Source: Kushneria aurantia DSM 21353 (GTDB taxonomy: Bacteria; Pseudomonadota; Gammaproteobacteria; Pseudomonadales; Halomonadaceae). From it: DNA of 58,487 bases. The first letter of the stretch is position 1, and every line of letters starts with the position of its first letter. The stretch is taken from contig NZ_KB907884.1 of assembly GCF_000382245.1 (NCBI RefSeq), positions 1 through 58,487 on the forward strand. Reading direction: 5' to 3'. The translations under genes were made by a program, and so were the position numbers. The notes below the pieces were generated by a model. The model ran no database searches. It saw nothing but the letters and a program-made list of their open reading frames with translations, and was not told the DNA's origin. Positions 52,665-58,487 of this stretch are shown here, piece by piece.

Positions 52665-53492
52665 CTACTGATCGTCCAGCTCGCGCGCCAGGCTTTCGGC
52701 GCGCTTGAAGCAGGCCAGTGTGGCATTATCGATCATCTTTTCGAAGCCCGCGTTTTCAAGGCTTTTGATCGCCTCCTCGGTGGTGCCATGGGGTGACATC
52801 ACCTGACGCTTGAGGGTCTGCGGGTCGAATTCGCTTTCGCGCGCCATGCGGGCGGCCCCGAAGGCGGTCTGCAGCGCCAGCCGGCGGGCGCTCTCCTGCG
52901 GCAGCCCGCGGGCCACGCCGGCCTGTTCGAGCGCCTCATACATATAGAAGAAGTAGGCCGGTGCGCTGCCGGCGATGGCGGTCACGGCGTTGAGCAGGCC
53001 CTCTTCCTCGACCCATTCGACCATGCCCACCGCCGACAGAATCTCGCCGGCCAGTTCGCGCTGCGCCTCGCTGACCGCCGCGGTGGCGTAGAGTCCCATC
53101 GCCCCTTCGCCGACCATGGCGGGGGTGTTGGGCATGCAGCGGATGATGGCGAGGCTGTCGTCGCCCAGCCAGCGGGTGAGGGTGTCGACGGTCAGGCCGG
53201 CGGCCACCGAGATCATCAGTGGGCGGCTGATCTGCAGCGCCTCCTGCAGCGGTTCGCACACTTCGCGCATGATCTGCGGCTTGACGGCCAGCACGACCAC
53301 ATCGGCCTCGCTGACGGCGGCGGCGTTGTCAGTCGTGATGTTAATGCCGTAGCGGGCGCGGTGACGCTCCAGCGCCTGCTGATGGGTGGCGGTGGCGGTG
53401 ATGGCATCGGCGGGGTAGCCGCTGTCGACCAGCCCGGCGAAAATGGCGCCGGCCATGTTGCCGGCGCCGATGAAGGTCAGTTGACTTGCCAT
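52665..53492 (-). CDS. proC: Pyrroline-5-carboxylate reductase ProC
   Basis: A 275-residue NAD(P)H enzyme for the last step of proline synthesis. The Rossmann start LTFIGAGNMAGAIFAGL and the VLAVKPQIMREV strand are followed by the signature GSAPAYFFYMYEALEQAGVARGLPQESA and the GTTEEAIKSLENAGF end. It follows yggS, the usual neighbour. In a halophile proline is also an osmolyte, though nothing in the sequence shows salt control. Confidence 0.97.
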   Translation of the reverse strand: MASQLTFIGAGNMAGAIFAGLVDSGYPADAITATATHQQALERHRARYGINITTDNAAAVSEADVVVLAVKPQIMREVCEPLQEALQISRPLMISVAAGLTVDTLTRWLGDDSLAIIRCMPNTPAMVGEGAMGLYATAAVSEAQRELAGEILSAVGMVEWVEEEGLLNAVTAIAGSAPAYFFYMYEALEQAGVARGLPQESARRLALQTAFGAARMARESEFDPQTLKRQVMSPHGTTEEAIKSLENAGFEKMIDNATLACFKRAESLARELDDQ

Positions 53493-53531
53493 GGCGGTGT
53501 CCCTGCGAAAAGTGAGTGGGATATCATCGGC

Positions 53532-54260
53532 TCAGCGGCGTGCGCCGAAAAGGGCGGTGCCCAGTCTGACAATGGTAGCGCCTTCGGCGACGGCGGCTTC
53601 GAGGTCGCCGCTCATGCCCATCGACAGCGTGTCCAGTGGTGCTTCGGGGTGACGCTCGGCCAGTGACGCCAGCAGCCGGCGCAGCTCGGCGAAGGGCACG
53701 CGTTGGCGCTCTTCGTCCTCCTCCTGAGCCGGAATTGCCATCAGACCGCGCAGCTGCAGCCCGGGTAGCGCGATGACCTGTTCGGCCAGCGCCGCCAGCG
53801 CCTGCGGATCTACCCCTGATTTGGCCTCTTCGCGGCTGATATTGACCTGCAGGCAGATGTTCAGCGGACCGCGTTCGGCGGGGCGGGCATCGCTGAGCCG
53901 GCGAGCGATCTTCAGGCGGTCGACGGTGTGCACCCAGTCGAAATGACAGGCGACGTCGTGCGTCTTGTTGGACTGCAGGGCGCCGATAAAATGCCACTCG
54001 ATGCCTTCGAGATCGGCCAGTGCCTGCTGTTTCTCCAGCGCTTCCTGCAAGTAGTTCTCGCCGAAGTGGCGCTGACCGGCGGCGAAAGCCTCGCGCAGCA
54101 TCGCGACCGGTTTGGTCTTGCTGACCGCCAGCAGCAGGGCGCTGTCGTGCCCGCGCCCGGCTCGCTTCAATGCCTGCTCAAGTCGCCGGCGCGCGGCGAC
54201 GATATTGTCCCGGACACCTGGGTCCTGAACGTCGGCCGCAGGCCGCTGCTGCTCGCTCAT
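53532..54260 (-). CDS. yggS: PLP homeostasis protein YggS
   Basis: A 242-residue type III-fold pyridoxal-phosphate protein (YBL036C/PLPBP family) that keeps free PLP low and affects amino-acid pools. The PLP lysine is K48 in LLAVSKTKPVAMLREA. FGENYLQEALEKQ, WHFIGALQSNKTHDV and LSMGMSGDLEAAVAEGATIVRLGTALFG are the other conserved blocks. It is divergent from pilT across 38 bp. First gene of the minus-strand run through metW. Confidence 0.96.
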   Translation of the reverse strand: MSEQQRPAADVQDPGVRDNIVAARRRLEQALKRAGRGHDSALLLAVSKTKPVAMLREAFAAGQRHFGENYLQEALEKQQALADLEGIEWHFIGALQSNKTHDVACHFDWVHTVDRLKIARRLSDARPAERGPLNICLQVNISREEAKSGVDPQALAALAEQVIALPGLQLRGLMAIPAQEEDEERQRVPFAELRRLLASLAERHPEAPLDTLSMGMSGDLEAAVAEGATIVRLGTALFGARR

Positions 54261-54298
54261 GAATGATCTCTCTCAATCGACACCGGGATGGCAACCGC

Positions 54299-55309
54299 AT
54301 GGATATTACCGAACTGCTGGCATTTACAGCAAAACAGAACGCCTCCGACCTGCATCTCTCCGCCGGTTTGCCGCCCATGATGCGCGTCGACGGCGATATC
54401 CGTCGTCTCAACAGCGCTGCGCTGGATAATGCCGCGACGCGTGAGTTGCTCGACAGTGTGATGAACGAGGCACAGCGCGAAGAGTTCGAGCGTGAACTCG
54501 AGATCGATTTCTCTTATGAAGTGGCGGGGGTCTCGCGCTTTCGCGTCAATCTTTTTCACCAGGATCGTGGCGTGGCAGGCGTCTTTCGTACCATTGCGGC
54601 GAATGTTCCGAGCCTCGAGGAGCTGGAGCTGGGCGAGGTGTTCCGCCGACTCGCCTCCTGCTCTCACGGGCTGGTGTTGGTCACCGGGCCGACCGGCTCG
54701 GGCAAGTCGACCACGCTGGCGGCAATGCTCGATTACATTAACGCCACCCGTCACCAGCATGTGTTGACCATCGAGGACCCGATCGAGTTTGTGCACCATT
54801 CACGGCGTGCGCTGATCAACCAGCGCGAGGTCAGCCGCGACACCCATGCGGTCAACAATGCGCTGCGCTCGGCGCTGCGCGAGGACCCGGACGTGCTGCT
54901 GGTCGGTGAGCTGCGCGATCTGGAGACCATGCGGCTGGCGCTGACGGCAGCGGAGACCGGCCATCTGGTACTGGCCACGCTGCACACCACCTCGGCGGCC
55001 AAGACCGTCGACCGCGTGGTGGATGTCTTTCCCGGCGAGGAGAAGGCAATGATCCGCTCGATGCTGTCGGAGTCGCTGCGTGGGGTGATCTCGCAGCGGC
55101 TGATCAAGCGTATCGGTGGTGGCCGAATCGCGGCCCACGAGATCCTGATCGTCAACTCGGCGGTGCGTAATCTGATCCGCGAAGACAAGGTGGCGCAGAT
55201 CTACTCTGCCATTCAGACCGGCGGCAGCCTGGGAATGCAGACCATGGAGTCGGCGCTGACGCGGCTGGCGTCGGAAGGCGTGATTCTGCACGACGATTAC
55301 GGGCTGTAG
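54299..55309 (+). CDS. pilT: Twitching motility ATPase PilT
   Basis: A 336-residue hexameric motor ATPase that retracts type IV pili. The N-terminal PAS-like domain (MDITELLAFTAKQNASDLHL) precedes Walker A GPTGSGKST (130-138), the Asp box TIEDPIEFVH, Walker B DVLLVGELRD and the His box HLVLATLHT. AVRNLIREDK near the C-terminus is the PilT-specific retraction motif. ATG 54299 is chosen; its ribosome-binding site is modest. No pilU follows here: anmK converges 6 bp downstream. The pilT/yggS divergent pair is widely conserved. Confidence 0.96.
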   Translation: MDITELLAFTAKQNASDLHLSAGLPPMMRVDGDIRRLNSAALDNAATRELLDSVMNEAQREEFERELEIDFSYEVAGVSRFRVNLFHQDRGVAGVFRTIAANVPSLEELELGEVFRRLASCSHGLVLVTGPTGSGKSTTLAAMLDYINATRHQHVLTIEDPIEFVHHSRRALINQREVSRDTHAVNNALRSALREDPDVLLVGELRDLETMRLALTAAETGHLVLATLHTTSAAKTVDRVVDVFPGEEKAMIRSMLSESLRGVISQRLIKRIGGGRIAAHEILIVNSAVRNLIREDKVAQIYSAIQTGGSLGMQTMESALTRLASEGVILHDDYGL

Positions 55310-55315
55310 CGAATT

Positions 55316-56431
55316 TCAGCGGTGGTAGAGCGCGCCCAGTATGCGTGGGCCGGCGGCACCGGTAACTTCCGGAAGGTTGCCGCTCAGCCCTTCCAGCCGG
55401 CGCCACGCGAGCCAGCCGAAGGCCCCCGCTTCCAGCCAGTCCGGTGACCAGCCGAAGGCTTCGCACGGCATCAGCTCGAGAGGCGCCAGACGCTGCTCCA
55501 GTCGACGCAGCAGATAGCCATTGTGGACGCCGCCGCCGCAGACGATCAGGCCGGCCGTAGCGCGCTGTTCGGACGTCAGCGCCTGCTCCAGCGCTCGCGC
55601 CACGCTTTCGACGGTCAATTCACTGAGCGTGGCCTGCACGTCGGCCGGCGTTTCATCGGCAAGGCGCGGTTGCAGCCAGTCGAGGTGAAAGTGTTCGCGG
55701 CCAGTGCTTTTGGGAGGCGAGCGATCAAAGAAGGGATCCTCCAGCAACCGCTTCAGGAGGTTGTTATCGACTCGGCCGCTGGCGGCCCACTGGCCGCCGC
55801 TGTCGAAATTCTCACCGCGATGGCGGGCATGCCAGCCATCGAGCAGGACGTTGGCCGGTCCGGTGTCGAAGCCGGTGACCGGCAGCGCGCTGTTATGCGG
55901 GGGTAGCAGGGTGAGATTGGCGAAGCCGCCGAGGTTGAGCAAAACGCGCCACTGCGTGTCGTGGCGGAAGAGGGCGTTGTGAAAGGCCGGCGCAAGCGGC
56001 GCGCCCTGCCCGCCGGCGGCCAGATCGCGGCGGCGAAAGTCGCCCACTACCGGGCAGCCGGTCAGTTCGGCCAGAAGGTTCGGATTGTCGAGCTGGCAGG
56101 TCCAGGGAAAGTTGCCGTCCGGGCGATGCTCGATCGTCTGGCCGTGGCTACCGATAGCGGCGATGTCGGTGGCGTTGACGCCGCTTTTTGCCAGCAGTGC
56201 GGCTACCGCCTGTGCCTGCAGGCGGCAGAACTGCGTCTCGATGCGGGCCAGCTCGGCAAAATCTATCCCCTCGGCGTGACATAGTGACCAAAGCGATTGT
56301 CGCAGCGGCGCCGGCATGTCAAACCCCAGCGCCTCGAGCAGCTGCGGGCGGCTGTCGGCTTGGCAGCGCAGTAGCGCCGCATCGATACCATCGAGACTGG
56401 TACCGGACATCAAACCCACTACAAGGCTCAT
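55316..56431 (-). CDS. anmK: Anhydro-N-acetylmuramic acid kinase AnmK
   Basis: A 371-residue kinase of peptidoglycan recycling that opens and phosphorylates 1,6-anhydro-MurNAc. [16 protein letters not shown] is the N-terminal phosphate-binding signature, [14 protein letters not shown] and [22 protein letters not shown] contain catalytic residues, and [13 protein letters not shown] and [18 protein letters not shown] follow. It is divergent from tyrS. In Pseudomonas a peptidase gene lies between anmK and tyrZ; here they are adjacent. Confidence 0.96.
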   Translation of the reverse strand: MSLVVGLMSGTSLDGIDAALLRCQADSRPQLLEALGFDMPAPLRQSLWSLCHAEGIDFAELARIETQFCRLQAQAVAALLAKSGVNATDIAAIGSHGQTIEHRPDGNFPWTCQLDNPNLLAELTGCPVVGDFRRRDLAAGGQGAPLAPAFHNALFRHDTQWRVLLNLGGFANLTLLPPHNSALPVTGFDTGPANVLLDGWHARHRGENFDSGGQWAASGRVDNNLLKRLLEDPFFDRSPPKSTGREHFHLDWLQPRLADETPADVQATLSELTVESVARALEQALTSEQRATAGLIVCGGGVHNGYLLRRLEQRLAPLELMPCEAFGWSPDWLEAGAFGWLAWRRLEGLSGNLPEVTGAAGPRILGALYHR

Positions 56432-56559
56432 CGCTCTCTCCTGTTGCCGGCAGGCGCCGCGCTGCGTCCATCATGCTATCATGGCCGCCATTTGAAATGC
56501 CCCATCGCCCGCGTGTCGGTCGCGGCGGTGTGGCCGTCTTGCCGAGGGAGAGAGTGACG

Positions 56560-57762
56560 ATGACGGATGTCGCCGATGCGCTGGCGCTGATCAAGCGCGG
56601 TGTCCATGAAGTGCTGATCGAAGAGGACCTCGAGCGCAAGCTGGCGCTGGGGCGCCCGCTGCGTATCAAGGCGGGATTCGACCCCTCTGCGCCCGATCTG
56701 CATTTGGGTCATACCGTGCTGCTCAACAAGCTGCGCCAGTTTCAGGATCTGGGCCATCACGTTCTTTTTCTGATTGGCGACTTCACCGGCCGCATCGGCG
56801 ACCCTACCGGCAAAAGCGCAACGCGCAGGTCGCTCACCGAGGAGGAGGTGCAGGCCAACGCCCGTACCTATCAGGAGCAGGTTTTCAAGGTGTTGCATCC
56901 GCAGCGCACCGAGGTAGTGTTCAACGCCGACTGGATGGGCAGGATGTCGGCCGCCGATCTGATCGGGCTGGCGGCACAGTCGACGGTGGCGCGCATGCTG
57001 GAGCGTGACGATTTCGAAAAGCGCTACCGCGCTAATCAGTCGATCGCCATTCATGAGTTTCTCTATCCGCTGATTCAGGGCTATGACTCGGTGGCTCTGG
57101 AGGCGGATGTCGAGATAGGCGGCACCGATCAGAAGTTCAATCTGCTGATGGGGCGCGAGCTGCAGAAGAGTCACGGCCAGGCGCCGCAGGTGGTGCTGAC
57201 CATGCCGCTGCTCGAGGGCCTGGACGGTGTGCAGAAGATGTCCAAATCATTGAACAACTATGTCGGTATTACTGACCGCCCGGGCGAAATGTTCAACAAG
57301 ATCGTGTCGATGCCCGACAGTCTGATGTGGCGCTATTTCGAACTGCTGTCGCTGAAACCGATGGATGACGTTCGCACGCTGATGGCTGAAGTCGATGCCG
57401 GTGCCAACCCCCGCGATATCAAGATGGTATTGGCACGTGAGCTGGTGGCCCGGTTTCACGGCGAGGAAGCCGCTGCCAATGCCCACCGCTCCAGCGGTAA
57501 CCAATTGGCCGAAGGGGAGCTGCCCGACGATCTGCCCGAAGTTGAAGTGTCCATCGAGGGTATGGAGGCTGCGCCGATCGGCTTTGTGCTTAACCGCGCC
57601 GGGCTTGTCCAGAACAGTGCCCAGGCGAAGGATATGCTGAAAAGCGCGCGGGTATGGGTTGATGGTGAGCAGGTCTCCGGTGACGCCGCTCTGGCTCCCG
57701 GGCAGGCCTACATCATACAGGCAGGCAAGAAGCGTTATGCCCGGGTAAAACTCAAGATGTGA
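56560..57762 (+). CDS. tyrS: Tyrosyl-tRNA synthetase (TyrZ-type)
   Basis: A 400-residue class I synthetase that charges tRNA-Tyr. The HIGH motif is HLGH (48-51), the KMSKS loop is K226-MSKS, and [17 protein letters not shown] is the tyrosine-binding region. A C-terminal S4 RNA-binding domain (about 335-395) is present. Its short length and HxGH spacing place it with the TyrZ group rather than E. coli TyrS. ATG 56560 follows GGGAGAGAG. The rRNA operon lies downstream, as in P. aeruginosa. Confidence 0.95.
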   Translation: MTDVADALALIKRGVHEVLIEEDLERKLALGRPLRIKAGFDPSAPDLHLGHTVLLNKLRQFQDLGHHVLFLIGDFTGRIGDPTGKSATRRSLTEEEVQANARTYQEQVFKVLHPQRTEVVFNADWMGRMSAADLIGLAAQSTVARMLERDDFEKRYRANQSIAIHEFLYPLIQGYDSVALEADVEIGGTDQKFNLLMGRELQKSHGQAPQVVLTMPLLEGLDGVQKMSKSLNNYVGITDRPGEMFNKIVSMPDSLMWRYFELLSLKPMDDVRTLMAEVDAGANPRDIKMVLARELVARFHGEEAAANAHRSSGNQLAEGELPDDLPEVEVSIEGMEAAPIGFVLNRAGLVQNSAQAKDMLKSARVWVDGEQVSGDAALAPGQAYIIQAGKKRYARVKLKM

Positions 57763-57775
57763 GTGTTTTTTCACA
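57758..57775 (+). promoter_or_regulatory. Possible GacA-type upstream activating site
   Basis: TGTGAG-tgtttt-TTCACA overlaps the tyrS stop codon. The 6-6-6 architecture is that of the GacA box TGTAAG-N6-CTTACA, with three mismatches. An AT-rich stretch separates it from the sRNA below. A TGTGA...TCACA resemblance to a CRP/Vfr site exists, but the spacing is 8 rather than 6. Confidence 0.3.
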
Positions 57776-57845
57776 ATTAATTGTACAGATAGGAAAGGTT
57801 TATCAATTTTCGTCAAATAAAGTTGGACAAGGGTGGTACGCCGGA

Positions 57846-58013
57846 GTATGGTTTTCATACGTTGGGGCAGGAGGCGCAGGGATAGCGCCGAACTACCTAT
57901 GGAATGGGTGCCTTGGCGTAAAATCCTGAACATCGCTATGGAAGGCGGTGGTAGCCGATCAAGGAGGATCGGCAGCAAAAAGCCTGCTGTTGCCATGCAA
58001 CAGCAGGCTTTTT
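57846..58013 (+). ncRNA. Candidate RsmY/RsmZ/CsrB-like small RNA
   Basis: About 170 nt between tyrS and the rRNA operon folds as consecutive perfect hairpins. They are GTATG-gtttt-CATAC (57846-57860), GGCGC-agggata-GCGCC (57873-57889) and GCCGATC-aaggag-GATCGGC (57954-57973), then the 16-bp terminator stem. Six GGA trinucleotides occur after 57865. Two hairpin loops read AGGGAT and AAGGAG, matching the ANGGAN loop bound by CsrA/RsmA, and two further ATGGA motifs lie in likely single-stranded parts. A possible promoter is TTGGAC (57823-57828), 18 nt, TATGGT (57847-57852), which would start the RNA near 57859 and remove the first hairpin. The 5' end is therefore uncertain. No coding sequence fits the region. 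Confidence 0.55.
57977..58013 (+). terminator. Strong intrinsic terminator (candidate sRNA 3' end)
   Basis: AAAAAGCCTGCTGTTG-ccatg-CAACAGCAGGCTTTTT, a perfect 16-bp stem. Confidence 0.9.
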
Positions 58014-58027
58014 GTTGATCTGGCGCT

Positions 58028-58051
58028 GTCAAAAATCGTTCCCGACGATTT
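58028..58051 (+). repeat. 24-bp direct repeat with terminator-like hairpin, copy A
   Basis: It contains AAATCGT-tcccg-ACGATTT. The same 24 bases recur at 58098-58121. The T-run after this copy is broken (TTTGTTG). Confidence 0.7.
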
Positions 58052-58097
58052 GTTGTGTTCGCCCTCCCTTGCGAACCCCCTTCGGGCCGCCTTCGGC

Positions 58098-58125
58098 GTC
58101 AAAAATCGTTCCCGACGATTTTTTT
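58098..58125 (+). terminator. Terminator, copy B of the 24-bp repeat
   Basis: The same hairpin as at 58028, here followed by an unbroken run of seven T residues. Together with the terminator at 57977 it insulates the rRNA promoter from upstream transcription. Confidence 0.75.
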
Positions 58126-58312
58126 ATGACAGCGGGGTTGCATGGCGCCGCCACGGGCGGTAAAGTGCGCATCCGCTGTCACGGGGCAAGAGGCCACGGC
58201 GGCAGCGGGAAGTGCAGCAGGTGATTGTTTCGGCTTGTTTTTCCGGTCGAAAAGCGGTTTTTCAAAAGCCCTGTTTCACTTCATCATCGACGGTCAACGC
58301 AGCGCACAACGG

Positions 58313-58340
58313 TTGACATTTCGATGACGGGCTGTAGAAT
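58313..58340 (+). promoter_or_regulatory. Promoter of a ribosomal RNA operon
   Basis: Consensus -35 TTGACA, 16-nt spacer, -10 TAGAAT, followed by a GC-rich discriminator (GCCCAC), the pattern of a strong, stringently controlled rRNA promoter. An AT-rich stretch with T- and A-runs near 58235-58270 is well upstream of the usual UP-element position. Confidence 0.85.
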
Positions 58341-58346
58341 GCCCAC

Positions 58347-58487
58347 TCTCTCGAAGCGGCGCCCATTCGGGCCGGTGCTTCAGGAGCGCTCTTTAACAAG
58401 TCGATCAGGCAATTTGTGTGGGCGTCCGGCTCGCGTGACACAGTCACATCGATAGTCGAGCAGGACGAACACTCGTCAAGAGATTCG
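58347..58487 (+). other. Leader of an rRNA operon with boxA antitermination site (16S gene beyond the window)
   Basis: The leader contains GCTCTTTAACA (58388-58398), the boxA core bound by NusB-S10, followed by AATTTGTGTGGGCG with a boxC-like segment. This arrangement resembles Pseudomonas rrn leaders. The 16S gene does not start before the window ends. No rRNA sequence itself is visible. Confidence 0.8.

Noticed and set aside
57758-57775. CRP/Vfr binding site reading of TGTGA...TCACA
   Set aside because: The half-sites are 8 nt apart instead of 6, so a CRP-type site is unlikely; a GacA-type reading fits the spacing better but remains weak.
57833-58018. Short frame MVRRSMVFIRWGRRRRD and others between tyrS and the rRNA operon
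   Set aside because: They run through the hairpins and terminator of the candidate small RNA and have no family similarity.

Overview
This window reads as a GC-rich gammaproteobacterial chromosome, most likely Halomonadaceae (Halomonas, Kushneria, Chromohalobacter and relatives). That assignment rests on remembered protein resemblance and on a Pseudomonas-like but distinct gene order, not on a database search. Most of the window is conserved housekeeping DNA with a few accessory insertions.

Layout. (1) 1-1345: the 3' end of a group II intron, a YIP1-family membrane protein gene and copy 1 of a MITE-like repeat. (2) 1358-10217: ssrA (tmRNA), smpB, ratA-rnfH, bamE, fur, recN, and the heat-shock set grpE-dnaK-dnaJ with sigma32-like promoters; recN has two LexA-type boxes. 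(3) 10310-18390: an accessory block with ohr, an NAD-dependent formate dehydrogenase operon fdsGBAD and its divergent regulator, and a frameshifted lipoprotein gene. (4) 18463-33005: dapB, carA-carB, greA, yhbY, rlmE, ftsH, folP, glmM, tpiA, secG. An AAA ATPase/PIN-nuclease gene pair sits between carA and carB. (5) 33138-42181: tRNA-Leu(GAG), tRNA-fMet, rimP-nusA-infB-rbfA-truB-rpsO-pnp. (6) 42205-42815: a MazEF toxin-antitoxin module. (7) 42839-48551, minus strand: dksA-gluQ, a probable CrcZ-type sRNA, pcnB-folK-panB-panC. (8) 48679-57762: repeat copy 2, sfsA, a thioesterase gene, yggS-proC-yggT-metX-metW, pilT, anmK, tyrS. (9) 57763-58487: a probable CsrA/RsmA-sequestering sRNA, a terminator array, and the promoter and leader of a ribosomal RNA operon whose 16S gene lies beyond the window.

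The two most notable non-coding finds are not protein genes. At 46546-46992 (minus) a transcript-sized region carries seven AANAANAA (CA) motif clusters, a sigma54-type promoter and an intrinsic terminator directly upstream of pcnB. This is the layout of Pseudomonas CrcZ, the RNA decoy for Hfq/Crc, but cbrA-cbrB are absent from the locus. At about 57846-58013 (plus) a chain of perfect hairpins shows GGA in ANGGAN-type loops and ends in a 16-bp terminator stem, as in RsmY/RsmZ/CsrB RNAs.

The genes form coherent sets: trans-translation (ssrA, smpB), protein folding and quality control (grpE, dnaK, dnaJ, ftsH), transcription/translation/RNA decay (nusA to pnp), pantothenate and folate synthesis (panBC, folK, folP), methionine synthesis (metXW), formate oxidation (fds) and pyrimidine/arginine precursor supply (carAB).
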